Shown here: piece after piece, positions 7,831 to 15,790 of the stretch | Numbering within the stretch: position 1 is the stretch's first letter | Layout: every line of letters starts with the position of its first letter | NCBI GenBank assembly: GCA_036257565.1 | Contig: DATAFH010000021.1 | Location: 18,875-82,874 of the forward strand | Reading direction: 5' to 3' | Length of the DNA: 64,000 bases | Origin: DASSUW01 sp036257565 | Lineage (GTDB): Bacteria; Actinomycetota; Thermoleophilia; Solirubrobacterales; Solirubrobacteraceae | Notes under the pieces: model-generated | What the model saw: the letters and a program-made list of their open reading frames with translations, nothing else | Told to the model about the DNA's origin: nothing | The model's database searches: none | Position numbers and translations under genes: made by a program

Positions 7831-8423
7831 CCGACGGCGCCGCCGCCGTCGGACCCATAGCTGCGCTGGGCGACCATGTTCGAGGAGTTGCCCTCGATGG
7901 TGCGGATCGAGCCGTCGGCGCCGACCGACTCGACGATGCCGATGTGCTCGTCCCACACGATCAGGTCGCCCGGTGCGGGAGTGGCGCCGGGAGGCAGCGT
8001 CTTGCCGGCCCGCTCACCCCAGGCCCAGACGGCGTCGACGCTCCCGAAGCCCTGTCCGGCGTCACCGATCGGCACGCCGGCCTCGCGCGCCGCCCAGGAG
8101 ACGAAGTACGCGCACCACGGGCCGGGGCCCGGAGCGCCCGCCGTCGCCTGGCGGAACTGCGCGATGCGCGGCGACTCGTTCGAGCCCGGCGGCTGCTCGG
8201 TCACGCCGAGCTCGCCGCGAGCGAGGTTGACCATCGCCTGCCCGGCGGAGGTGCCGCCGGCGGCCGGCGGCGCGGTCGCCACGGCGGCGACCGGTTGCCC
8301 GCCCGCAGCCTGGAGCGTCTGGCCGAACGCACTCGGCGCGGCCACCGGCGGGGCCGGCGGCGGCGGCGGGGCGAGCAGGCCCTGGATCTGGGCGATCCGC
8401 TGGAGTGCGACCTCGAGGCTCAT
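7812..8423 (-). CDS. CHAP-domain cell-wall amidase, flagellum-linked
   Basis: A 203-residue protein with a C-terminal CHAP domain (cysteine amidase/endopeptidase): catalytic C104 in GPWCAYFVSWAA and H160 in VWDEHIGIVE. An Ala/Pro-rich linker covers residues 18-60. The first 17 residues, MSLEVALQRIAQIQGLL, resemble the N-terminus of the lytic transglycosylase in the fliK operon. No signal peptide is visible, so export through the flagellar apparatus is possible. Its ATG overlaps the stop of the glycosyltransferase upstream. Likely opens peptidoglycan for the rod or modifies the cap region. Confidence 0.82.
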   Translation of the reverse strand: MSLEVALQRIAQIQGLLAPPPPPAPPVAAPSAFGQTLQAAGGQPVAAVATAPPAAGGTSAGQAMVNLARGELGVTEQPPGSNESPRIAQFRQATAGAPGPGPWCAYFVSWAAREAGVPIGDAGQGFGSVDAVWAWGERAGKTLPPGATPAPGDLIVWDEHIGIVESVGADGSIRTIEGNSSNMVAQRSYGSDGGGAVGYVRLG

Positions 8424-9463
8424 GCGGCGAGCGTCGCGTGCCCCGCCTCGCGCAGCACCTCAGCCCACTGCTGCGCGGCGACCTGCGCGGTCCGGTGCTC
8501 GAGCACGTGCTCGCGGGCGGCGGCACCGACAAGCTCGCGCAGCGCGCGGTCGCCCACCAGCTCGTCAAGGATTGCGGCCATCTCCTGCGGCGTCTTTGCA
8601 TGGAAGCCGGTGGCGCCGTGCTCGATCTCGGGATAGACGGTTGGGTCGGCGATCGTCGGGATGCCGAGCGTGGACGCCTCGAGCCAGCGCAGGTCGCTCT
8701 TGCCCTGGAAGTAGCCGCCCCTACCGGCGGGGGCGAGCGCGACGTCGAAGTGCGCCATCGCCGACGGGTAGACCTCGAGCGCGGTGAAGGGGATCGCCAG
8801 GCAGCGCTCAGCGCCGAACTCCGCCTCGAGCCACTGCGCGAACGGCTGCCCGACGCTGATGAAGCGCACGTCGGGGCGGCGCCGCATCACGGCGCCCACC
8901 TCGCGCACCCACGGCTTGGCCGACGCGGTGTGCCCGGTGCCGCCGGCCCAGCCGACGCCGACCTCCGCACGCGGCGGGCGGGTGAGCGCGAACCGCCGCG
9001 CGTCGATCCCGTTGCGGCACACCCAGGTGCGTGGGTTCAGCGAGCGGTAGCGGCGGGCCAGCCACTCGGTCGAGCAGATGATGCCGTCGGCCGCGCGCAT
9101 GCAGAGCTCGTAAGAGGCGACCTCGTCGCGGCTGAAGTGGTCCTTGTGCGCGTGGCGCTCGAGCTTGCGCACGCCGTGCAGCCAGTCGTCGATCTCATAG
9201 AGGACCGTGATGCCGCGCGCCTGCCAGCCACGGATCGCGCGCAACCACGCCGGGCCCGCGACCTGCGAGAGCACGAGCACGTCGTAGCGGGAGAAGCCGT
9301 CGAGGTCGAGGTCGTCCGGCGCCATGCCGGTGACGAGGCGCAGCTCGCCGGGGTCGCCGATGGCGCCGACCCAGTCGCAGCCGAGGACCATCGCCGGCAG
9401 CGCGCAGCGGTACCAGCCGACGGCGCCCTTGCCACGGGCCACGAACAGCGTGCGCGGGAGCAT
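8420..9463 (-). CDS. GT4-like glycosyltransferase
   Basis: A 347-residue GT-B-type glycosyltransferase. It starts MLPRTLFVARGKGAVGWYRC, contains YEIDDWLHG and ICSTEWLARRY in the N-terminal half, CRNGIDARRF at the domain junction, and LRWLEASTLGIPTIADP with a donor-side acidic region near the C-terminus. The ATG at 9463 overlaps the stop of the GT2 gene; the longer frame upstream would sit inside that gene. It is the second gene of a three-gene operon whose promoter looks SigD-type. Acceptor inferred, not shown. Confidence 0.85.
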   Translation of the reverse strand: MLPRTLFVARGKGAVGWYRCALPAMVLGCDWVGAIGDPGELRLVTGMAPDDLDLDGFSRYDVLVLSQVAGPAWLRAIRGWQARGITVLYEIDDWLHGVRKLERHAHKDHFSRDEVASYELCMRAADGIICSTEWLARRYRSLNPRTWVCRNGIDARRFALTRPPRAEVGVGWAGGTGHTASAKPWVREVGAVMRRRPDVRFISVGQPFAQWLEAEFGAERCLAIPFTALEVYPSAMAHFDVALAPAGRGGYFQGKSDLRWLEASTLGIPTIADPTVYPEIEHGATGFHAKTPQEMAAILDELVGDRALRELVGAAAREHVLEHRTAQVAAQQWAEVLREAGHATLAA

Positions 9464-10254
9464 CACAGGACCTCCGGCACGAACGCGCTGAAGTCGGCGT
9501 GGCGCCACTTGGTGACCAGGCGCGCGGCGCCCTCGGCCTGCCAGCGCTCGATCTTGGGGTTGGCGCGCCCGCGGAAGACCTGCTCACCGTGCACGGCGAC
9601 GGCGGCGGGCTCGTAGACGCAGTGCAGCCCGGCCGCGAACACGCGCAGGCAGTAGTCGACGTCCTCGTACGCCATCCGGAACTCGTCGTCGTAGACGCCG
9701 ACGGTCACGAGCGTCTCGTGACGGATGAGCTGCAGCGCGGCGGTGACCGGGCAGACCATCGGCTCGAGGGCCTCGGGCAGGTCGGCCGGCCCGTACTGGT
9801 GGCGGTGCCACCACGACCGGGCGCGCAGGGAGAAGAACACGCCCGCGTGCTGCAGGCAGCCGTTCGGGTACAGCAACCGCGCACCGACCACGGCGGCGGG
9901 GCGGCCGTCGGCGGCCGTGCGAGCGAGCAGGTGCTCCAGCCAGTGCGGCTCGACGAACTCAATGTCCGCGTTGACGAGCACGGCGTCGCGGCCCTGTTCG
10001 AGCGCGCGCCGCAGGCCGACGTTGACGGTCCGCGAGAAGCCCTCGTTCTCCGGCTTGACGAGCAGCTCCTGGCCGAGCTCCGCGGCGACGGCCGCGAGCT
10101 GCTCGACGAGCGCCGGCTCGGGGCTCCCGTCGTCGACGATCAGCACGTCGGCCCGGTCGCGCGCGGTCGCCCACAGGGAGACGAGGCAGCGCGTCAGGAC
10201 GTCGAGATCCGAGGGCGTGCGCAGGTAGACGGGGACCACGCAGAGGACGGACAC
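9463..10254 (-). CDS. GT2-family glycosyltransferase
   Basis: A 263-residue GT-A glycosyltransferase of the rhamnosyl-/galactofuranosyl-transferase-like group. Motifs are CVVPVYLR at the start, VLIVDDGSPEP near residue 40, NEGFSRTVNVGLRRAL, the DXD-like NADIEFVEPHWL and late DEFRMAYEDVDYCLR. The start is a GTG at 10254 only 7 bases after a SigD-like -10 box. It leads the GT2-GT4-CHAP operon and lies just downstream of flagellin, so flagellin is the likely acceptor. Confidence 0.88.
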   Translation of the reverse strand: MSVLCVVPVYLRTPSDLDVLTRCLVSLWATARDRADVLIVDDGSPEPALVEQLAAVAAELGQELLVKPENEGFSRTVNVGLRRALEQGRDAVLVNADIEFVEPHWLEHLLARTAADGRPAAVVGARLLYPNGCLQHAGVFFSLRARSWWHRHQYGPADLPEALEPMVCPVTAALQLIRHETLVTVGVYDDEFRMAYEDVDYCLRVFAAGLHCVYEPAAVAVHGEQVFRGRANPKIERWQAEGAARLVTKWRHADFSAFVPEVL

Positions 10255-10261
10255 ACCCCTG

Positions 10262-10288
10262 TGGTCGGCCGGCGGGACGCAGGCTTTA
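10262..10288 (-). promoter_or_regulatory. FliA/SigD-type promoter of the glycosyltransferase operon
   Basis: On the minus strand, TAAA (10288-10285), 15 bases, then GCCGACCA (10269-10262). The -35 box is identical to the sigma-28 consensus. The box ends 7 bases before the GTG start, giving an almost leaderless message. Confidence 0.72.
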
Positions 10289-10293
10289 ACGCG

Positions 10294-10319
10294 AGCGGGC
10301 GGCCCTGAGGCCGCCCGCT
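10294..10319 (-). terminator. Strong 11-bp hairpin between flagellin and the GT operon
   Basis: Arms agcgggcggcc and ggccgcccgct pair perfectly around a 4-base loop. It is the last of three hairpins downstream of flagellin and sits just before the GT operon promoter. No T-tract follows, so it may be a factor-assisted terminator or an mRNA 3'-end stabiliser. Confidence 0.55.
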
Positions 10320-10381
10320 GCGATCCGTCCCTCGGTGGGGTATGTGTGAGACTCGGAAGGGGTATTGAGCCTCTGTTGTGA

Positions 10382-10413
10382 GCCGGCCCGCGACTTGGAA
10401 GGGGTGGGCCGGC
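10382..10413 (-). terminator. 8-bp hairpin downstream of flagellin
   Basis: Arms gccggccc and gggccggc are separated by 16 bases. It lies between the UUCG hairpin and the 11-bp hairpin and could contribute to 3'-end formation of the flagellin mRNA. Confidence 0.35.
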
Positions 10414-10419
10414 AATCCC

Positions 10420-10441
10420 GGCTCCGGCCGAAGCCGGAGCC
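10420..10441 (-). terminator. Flagellin 3' hairpin with UUCG tetraloop
   Basis: Perfect 9-bp stem (ggctccggc and gccggagcc). On the minus strand the loop reads TTCG closed by a C-G pair, the extra-stable cUUCGg tetraloop. It begins 34 bases after the flagellin stop. There is no clear T-run, so it may act as a terminator or protect the abundant flagellin mRNA from 3' decay. Confidence 0.65.
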
Positions 10442-10475
10442 GAGAAGCTTTGCCTGCGAGACCTGCCGACTGCGA

Positions 10476-11306
10476 CTAGCGCAGAAGCGACAGGACGTTC
10501 TGCGGCGCCTGGTTGGCCTGCGCGAGCATGCTCGTGCCGGCCTGCTGCAGGATCTGAAGCTTCGTGAAGTTGACCATCTCGCTGGCCATGTCCACGTCGC
10601 GGATCCGGCTCTCGGACGCGACCAGGTTCTCCTGGTAGGTCGCGAGGTTGTTCAGGCGGTGCTCGAGGCGGTTCTGGACCGCGCCGAAGTCGGCACGGAT
10701 GGTCGACACGTTGTTGATCGCGGTGTCGATGTCATCGAGGTCCAGAGCCTCCCACGAGGCGGTGTCGGACACGGAGTCGACGCTGCCGGTGCCGGACGCG
10801 CCGAGCACGTCCTGCGTGACGACGTCGATCGTCTCACCCTCGTTGGCGCCGACCTGGAACGTGATCGTCCCGGACGAGCCACCGTTGCCGTCGAGCAGCG
10901 TGATGCCGTTGAACTCGGTCTTGCCGCCGATGTCCGTGATCTCGGAAGCCAGCTGCTTGACCTCGGCCACGATCGCGGACTTGTCGTCCGTGTCGAGCGT
11001 GCCGTTCTGGTACTGGACCTTGAGGTCCCGGACACGCTGCAGCATCGAGTGCACCTCGGTGAGGGCGCCCTCAGCCGTCTGGACGAGCGAGACGCCGTCC
11101 TGCGCGTTGCGCTGCGCCTGGGCGAGACCGCTGATCTGGCTGCGCATCTTCTCGGAGATGGCGAGGCCGGCGGCGTCGTCCGCGGCACGGTTGATGCGGT
11201 AGCCCGACGACAGCTTCTCCATGGCCTTGGCGGCCTTGCCGGCGGTGCCGGTGAGCTGGCGGTGGGCGTTGAACGCCTCAACGTTGTTCTGGATACGAAG
11301 GCCCAT
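10476..11306 (-). CDS. fliC: Flagellin
   Basis: The flagellar filament subunit, 276 residues. The N-terminal D0/D1 region (MGLRIQNNVEAFNAHRQL, then EKLSSGYRINRAADDAAGLA) and the C-terminal D0 (MVNFTKLQILQQAGTSMLAQ to QNVLSLLR) are canonical. The variable domain is short, with Gly/Ser/Thr-rich stretches around residues 140-180 that could carry O-glycans. I start at ATG 11306 because AAGGAG (11315-11320) is then 8 bases away; the ATG at 11312 would be only 2 bases away. A SigD-like promoter lies upstream. It is transcribed alone and followed by hairpins. Confidence 0.96.
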   Translation of the reverse strand: MGLRIQNNVEAFNAHRQLTGTAGKAAKAMEKLSSGYRINRAADDAAGLAISEKMRSQISGLAQAQRNAQDGVSLVQTAEGALTEVHSMLQRVRDLKVQYQNGTLDTDDKSAIVAEVKQLASEITDIGGKTEFNGITLLDGNGGSSGTITFQVGANEGETIDVVTQDVLGASGTGSVDSVSDTASWEALDLDDIDTAINNVSTIRADFGAVQNRLEHRLNNLATYQENLVASESRIRDVDMASEMVNFTKLQILQQAGTSMLAQANQAPQNVLSLLR

Positions 11307-11312
11307 GATCAT

Positions 11313-11354
11313 CTCTCCTTAGATGATTGGTTTGACAGGCCGGGGCGACTCCTT
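11313..11354 (-). promoter_or_regulatory. Flagellin leader with two AAGGAG motifs (candidate CsrA sites)
   Basis: The minus-strand leader has AAGGAG at 11320-11315 (the ribosome site) and again at 11354-11349. CsrA binds GGA-containing motifs; in Bacillus hag two such sites, one over the ribosome site, mediate CsrA/FliW control. fliW and csrA are both in this window. Confidence 0.5.
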
Positions 11355-11374
11355 GTCACCCCTTGCAACCGGAG

Positions 11375-11401
11375 TCATCGGCGTGCCGCGCGGAGACTTG
11401 A
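11375..11401 (-). promoter_or_regulatory. FliA/SigD-type promoter of flagellin
   Basis: On the minus strand, TCAA (11401-11398), 15 bases, GCCGATGA (11382-11375). This is the expected sigma-28 promoter for flagellin and anchors the pattern found elsewhere. The predicted leader is about 60 bases. Confidence 0.82.
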
Positions 11402-11404
11402 GCA

Positions 11405-11578
11405 TCAGGCGCGAATATCCAGACGGCCGTCGTCGGGCGGCCGCTGAGCCGCGGCTGCGCGGCGGCGGCGCTGCTGCTCGCGGCGCTCCTTCTCTTGCTC
11501 CCGCTCGAGCGGGGTGAGGCGGGCGAGGTCGACGCTCCGGACGGAGCGGTCGGGGCGGATGGGCTCGATCCGCTCCAC
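11405..11578 (-). CDS. 57-residue basic coiled-coil protein at the end of the flagellar export operon
   Basis: A GTG-start ORF giving VERIEPIRPDRSVRSVDLAR, then a Glu/Arg/Gln-rich helical stretch with five or more consecutive Arg or Ala residues, ending in DGRLDIRA. Codon third positions are mainly G/C. It begins 5 bases after the upstream membrane-protein stop, so translation is probably coupled; no strong ribosome site is visible. Its stop lies next to the flagellin -35 box. Function unknown; position suggests a flagellar accessory role. Confidence 0.55.
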   Translation of the reverse strand: MERIEPIRPDRSVRSVDLARLTPLEREQEKERREQQRRRRAAAAQRPPDDGRLDIRA

Positions 11579-11583
11579 GGGAA

Positions 11584-11904
11584 TCAGGCCGCGGCGGCGG
11601 CCCGGCGGCGCTCGGCGCGGGCCTCCTCGACCACGCGCAGCTCGGCGAGCACGAGCTGGCGCCAGACCGCCAGCGCGCAGGCCCAGCCGGCGAGGTTGCC
11701 CACGACGCCGGCGACGAGCGCCCGCAGCGCGGCGTCCTGCGCTGGGACGCTCGAGCTCAGCGAGAGCGCGAGGACGACGCCGAAGGCGAGCAGCGCCGTC
11801 CAGGCCCGCGTGCGGCGGATCGACGCGCGGGCGCGCGGGTGGGCGGCCACGGAGATGCCGGCGGGCTTCTCGGCCTCCGGCGCGTCCGTCTTCTTCTTGC
11901 TCAT
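11584..11904 (-). CDS. Small membrane protein, hypothetical
   Basis: A 106-residue protein starting MSKKKTDAPEAEKPAGISVA with a basic cytoplasmic N-terminus, then two hydrophobic segments (TALLAFGVVLALSLSSSV and LVAGVVGNLAGWACALAVW) and a charged C-terminal helix. GAGGGG precedes the ATG, which overlaps the PilZ gene's stop. Being the penultimate gene of the long flagellar operon, it may serve the motor or export apparatus. No family recognised. Confidence 0.7.
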   Translation of the reverse strand: MSKKKTDAPEAEKPAGISVAAHPRARASIRRTRAWTALLAFGVVLALSLSSSVPAQDAALRALVAGVVGNLAGWACALAVWRQLVLAELRVVEEARAERRRAAAAA

Positions 11905-12524
11905 CGGCCCCTCGACATGCGCAGGGCGGCCAGCTCGCGCTCGCGGACGAGGCGCACCAGGCGCTCTGAGTCGTCGCGGGCGATGCTGTCGATGCGGATG
12001 CCCTTGGCGTCGGGCGCCGGGGCGCGCACGACGCGTCCGAGCGCCTTGATCGGCTCGGCGCCGGGCTCGACCCGCAGCGCGACGCGCACGTCGATGCCGA
12101 GCGGCAGGTTCCACGGGTCGCGCACGAGCAGCCCGCCGCCTGAGAGGTTGAGAGTCTGGGTGTCGCCCCCCACGCGCTCGTCGACGCCGGTGACGGAGAC
12201 GGGGAGCACCGCTTCGACGCGTGCCCACTCGCGGCGCTGGATGCGCTCGGCCTCGCCCTCGATGTGCACCCGCAGGAGCTCGGCCCGCGGGCCGTCGAGG
12301 GCGAGCGTGCCCGAGAAGCGGTTGATGCCGCGCCCCGTCGCGTGCTCGACGCTCACCTGCGATCCCCCGAGGCGTGCCACGCGCGAGTCGCCGACCACCA
12401 GGACGAGCACGAGCGCGCCCGGCTCCGCGGCCTCCACGGTGGCGGGCAGGTGGCCGATGTGCGGCAGCGTGACCTGCACGTGCTCGCCGACGGAGATGGA
12501 GGGGATCGGGCGAGTGGCGGCCAT
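11901..12524 (-). CDS. PilZ-domain c-di-GMP-binding protein (YcgR-like)
   Basis: A 207-residue protein with an N-terminal YcgR-type flagellar brake domain (PSISVGEHVQVTLPHIG to about residue 90) and a C-terminal PilZ domain. The two c-di-GMP motifs are seen: RREWARV near residue 100 (RxxxR type) and LNLSGGGLLV near 135 (D/NxSxxG type). It probably slows or redirects the motor when c-di-GMP rises. It lies 3 bases after flhF and overlaps the next gene by ATGA. Confidence 0.9.
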   Translation of the reverse strand: MAATRPIPSISVGEHVQVTLPHIGHLPATVEAAEPGALVLVLVVGDSRVARLGGSQVSVEHATGRGINRFSGTLALDGPRAELLRVHIEGEAERIQRREWARVEAVLPVSVTGVDERVGGDTQTLNLSGGGLLVRDPWNLPLGIDVRVALRVEPGAEPIKALGRVVRAPAPDAKGIRIDSIARDDSERLVRLVRERELAALRMSRGR

Positions 12525-12527
12525 GGC

Positions 12528-13673
12528 TCAGGGGAGCAGCTGCTTGGCGAGAGCGTCGGGGTCGGCGGGCGCGATCGCCTCGCGCGTGCAGACGTAGGAC
12601 AGCGCGCGGCGGGTCGTCACGGACAGTTCGACGGCGGCGCCGGGATGGGCCGTCTGGTCGGCATGGGTCAGCGCGATGTGGGTGATGCCGAGCGGCGCCA
12701 GCGAGCGGGAGAGCTCGGCGGCGGCGGCCGCGCCGGTGGTCGCCGGCAGCGCGAGGTGGACCTCGTCGACGCCGAGCGTGCGCAGGTCGTCCGCGAGCCG
12801 GGCGGTCGCCGCGGGGTCTGCGGGGCCGGCGGCGGGAGCGTCGACGATCGTCAGGCCCGGACGGCGGCGTTTGAGGCGCTTGGCCGCCTGCGCCGCGTCC
12901 TCGCCGTTGCCGAGGGCGACGACCGCGACATCGGTTCCCACGCGCGCGTAGGCGGTGGCGAGCTGCTCGGCGGCGGCGGTCTTCCCGGCGCCGCCGGGAC
13001 CGACGAAGGCCAGCGTCCGCGACCCGCCGCCCAGGTCGCCCATGACGGGCACCCGGCGCGCGAGCGCGGTGCGGATCAGCGGCTTGAGGCGGCGCGACCG
13101 GGCGAACGGGAGCCCGTGCGCGACGGTCTCGGCGACGACGTCGCGCGCGAGCGCCGGGCTCAGACCGGCGGCCACAAGCCGGTCCTCGGCGGCGCCGGCC
13201 ACGCGGGGCGCCTCGGACGCGGCGACAGCCTCGGCCGGCGGCGCGTCGATCTCCTCGAACTCGTGGGCGACCGCTTCGATCGCGGCGCGGTTCGGTTGGG
13301 GGCCGTAGAGGCCGGGGTCGGCGGCTGCCTCCGCGAGCACATCATGGGCGCTGGACAGCGCGTCGGCGAACGGCGAGGCCTGCTCGACGAGCGCCTGGAT
13401 GGCCGGCGAGGCGAGGCCCTCGGCGGTGGCGCGATCGTTGCGCGCCTCCAGGGTGGGATCGTCGTCGTCGGGCTGCGCGGCGCGCGCGTCGACCTCGACG
13501 TAGGAGCGCTGGAAGAACCCGCCGACGCCGCCCGCGAGGCCCTCGCGGCGGCGCAGGACGACGGCGTCGGGGCCCAGTTCGGCCCGGATCTGCGGCAGCA
13601 GCTCGTCGAGCGTCCGGCCGCGGAAGGTCTTGGTCTCGAGGGTCGTATCCATGTCGAGTTCTGTGATCGGCAC
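12528..13673 (-). CDS. flhF: FlhF-type SRP-like GTPase, degenerate motifs
   Basis: A 381-residue FlhF homologue, a GTPase that normally directs flagellar placement. The N-terminus ETKTFRGRTLDELLPQIRAE and the P-loop GPGGAGKT (residues 215-222) are clear. The SRP-GTPase DTAG motif reads VDAPAAGP and the TKLD base-recognition motif reads THAD, so nucleotide specificity or hydrolysis may be altered. The GTG at 13673 shares a base with the flhA stop (TAGTG); an ATG at 13652 is an alternative. No flhG follows. Confidence 0.85.
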   Translation of the reverse strand: MPITELDMDTTLETKTFRGRTLDELLPQIRAELGPDAVVLRRREGLAGGVGGFFQRSYVEVDARAAQPDDDDPTLEARNDRATAEGLASPAIQALVEQASPFADALSSAHDVLAEAAADPGLYGPQPNRAAIEAVAHEFEEIDAPPAEAVAASEAPRVAGAAEDRLVAAGLSPALARDVVAETVAHGLPFARSRRLKPLIRTALARRVPVMGDLGGGSRTLAFVGPGGAGKTAAAEQLATAYARVGTDVAVVALGNGEDAAQAAKRLKRRRPGLTIVDAPAAGPADPAATARLADDLRTLGVDEVHLALPATTGAAAAAELSRSLAPLGITHIALTHADQTAHPGAAVELSVTTRRALSYVCTREAIAPADPDALAKQLLP

Positions 13674-15790
13674 TAACCCGCCATGGCAATAGAGCTATGG
13701 GCGCCGCGCGCATCGATCGACGCCAGGTCGAGCATGCCGATGGTCTCAACGCTTACACCCGGCGCGATCTCGTTGTAGGAGCAGACCGCCAGCTGCGGCA
13801 GCCGCTGCTCGCACAGGCGGCGCAGGTGCCGCCGCACGCGGGCCGAGCACAGGAGCACGGGACGGCCGCCGCGAGCCAGCGCCTCGTCCACCTGCTCGGC
13901 GCAGGTGTCGACCAGCGCGTGGGCTCTGACCGGGTCCATGGCGAGGAACTCGCCGTCCGCCGTCTGCACGAGCGCCTCGGCGACCTCCTGCTCGAGCCCG
14001 GGATCGAGCGCGATGGCGCGCATCGTGCCCTCGGCGTCGAGGTACGGCGCCACGATCGTGCGGCCGAGCGCCTGCCGCGCATACTCGGCGAGCATCGTCA
14101 CGTCACGCGTGAGCCGCGCCTTGTCGCCGATCGCCTCGACGACGGCGCCGAGGTCCCGGACCGACACGCCCTCGCGCAGGAGCGCCTGCAGCACGCGCTG
14201 GATCTCGCCGACCGTGAGCACGTCGGGCACGACCTCGTCGACCACCGCGGCGTTGACCTCCTTGAGCTGGTCGAGCAGCTGGCGCGTCTCCTGGCGGGTG
14301 AGCAGCTCGGACGCGTGCACGCGGATCGTCTCGGTCAGGTGGGTGACGACGACCGACTCGGGGTCGACCACCGTCCAGCCCAGCGCCTCGGCCTCGGCGC
14401 GGCGGTTGTCGGCGATCCAGACGGCGGGCAGCCCGAAGGCCGGCTCGGTGGTCGGGATGCCGGGGAGCTGGCCCATCGCGTCGCCGGGGTTCATGGCCAG
14501 GTGGTGACCGGCCATCACGCCGCCGCGCGCTACCTCGGTGCCGCGCACGCGCATGACGTACTCGTGCGAGTCGAGGCCCACGTCGTCGCGGATCCGCACG
14601 GCCGGGATGACCATGCCGAGCTCGGACGCGATCTGGCGCCGGATCGTGCCCACGCGCTGGAGCAGCGTCCCGCCCGCCTGCTCGTCGACCATCGGCACGA
14701 GGCCGAAGCCGATCGCCAGCTCGAGCGGGTCGAGCGCCAGCGCGTCGAGCGCGGCGTCGCGCGGGGCGGGAATCTCGCCTGCGGCGCCCGCGGCCAGCGC
14801 CGGCGCGGCGGCCGCCGTGGCCTCTCGCTCCGCCTTCGTCGGCTGCTTGCGCAGCGCCCAGCCGACCGCGAAGAAGAGGCCGCCGATGAGCAGGAACGGG
14901 ACCTTGGGCAGCGCGGGGACGAGCGAGAAGCCCATGATCACGACGCCGGCCACGAGCGGTGCCTTGCGCTGCTCGAGGATCTGCCCCGCGACGTCGGACC
15001 CCAGGTCCTGCTCGGAGGCCGACCGCGTCACGAGGATGCCGGTGCCCACGGAGATGAGCAGCGCGGGGATCTGCGCGCACAGGCCGTCGCCGATCGTCAG
15101 CAGGGAGAAGTGCTGGGCCGCCTCGCCGAACGGCATGCCCATCTGCATGACGCCGATGATCACGCCGCCCACGAGGTTGATCGCGGTGATCAGGATGCCA
15201 GCCATGGCGTCGCCCTTGACGAACTTCGAGGCGCCGTCCATCGCGCCGTAGAAGTCCGCCTCCTGCGAGATCTCCGCGCGCCGCTTGCGCGCCTCCTCGT
15301 CGGTGATCTGACCCGTGTTGAGGTCGGCGTCGATCGCCATCTGCTTTCCGGGCATGGCGTCGAGCGTGAAGCGCGCGCCCACCTCGGCCACGCGGCCGGC
15401 GCCGTTCGTGATGACCACGAACTGGATGACGATCAGGATCAGGAAGATCACGAGGCCGACGACGACGTTGCCGCCAACCACGAACTCGCCGAACGCCGAC
15501 ACCACGTGCCCGGCGTCGCCGTGCAGGAGGATCAGCCTGGTCACCGAGATGTTGATCGCGAGCCGCAGCAGCGTGGTGAGCAGCAGCAGACTCGGGAACG
15601 ACGAGAAGTCGAGCGCCCGCGGCACGTAGAGGGTCGCCACGACGATCATCAGCGCCGCCGAGATGTTCATCGTGATCAGCAGGTCGAGCACGAACGGCGG
15701 CAGCGGGATGACCATCATGGCCACCACCAGCACGACGGCGCCGGCGGCCACGAGGTCGGAGTGACGGGAGGCCTTCTTCAGAAAGTTCAT
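13673..15790 (-). CDS. flhA: Flagellar export gate protein FlhA
   Basis: Core of the flagellar type III export gate, 705 residues. The N-terminal ~330 residues carry about eight TM helices (from DLVAAGAVVLVVAMMVIPLP) and the conserved FHIPEP-type loop region around FTLDAMPGKQMAIDADLN. The C-terminal cytoplasmic domain binds chaperone-substrate complexes. ATG 15790 overlaps the flhB stop; the open frame further upstream lies inside flhB. Length is normal. Confidence 0.96.
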   Translation of the reverse strand: MNFLKKASRHSDLVAAGAVVLVVAMMVIPLPPFVLDLLITMNISAALMIVVATLYVPRALDFSSFPSLLLLTTLLRLAINISVTRLILLHGDAGHVVSAFGEFVVGGNVVVGLVIFLILIVIQFVVITNGAGRVAEVGARFTLDAMPGKQMAIDADLNTGQITDEEARKRRAEISQEADFYGAMDGASKFVKGDAMAGILITAINLVGGVIIGVMQMGMPFGEAAQHFSLLTIGDGLCAQIPALLISVGTGILVTRSASEQDLGSDVAGQILEQRKAPLVAGVVIMGFSLVPALPKVPFLLIGGLFFAVGWALRKQPTKAEREATAAAAPALAAGAAGEIPAPRDAALDALALDPLELAIGFGLVPMVDEQAGGTLLQRVGTIRRQIASELGMVIPAVRIRDDVGLDSHEYVMRVRGTEVARGGVMAGHHLAMNPGDAMGQLPGIPTTEPAFGLPAVWIADNRRAEAEALGWTVVDPESVVVTHLTETIRVHASELLTRQETRQLLDQLKEVNAAVVDEVVPDVLTVGEIQRVLQALLREGVSVRDLGAVVEAIGDKARLTRDVTMLAEYARQALGRTIVAPYLDAEGTMRAIALDPGLEQEVAEALVQTADGEFLAMDPVRAHALVDTCAEQVDEALARGGRPVLLCSARVRRHLRRLCEQRLPQLAVCSYNEIAPGVSVETIGMLDLASIDARGAHSSIAMAG

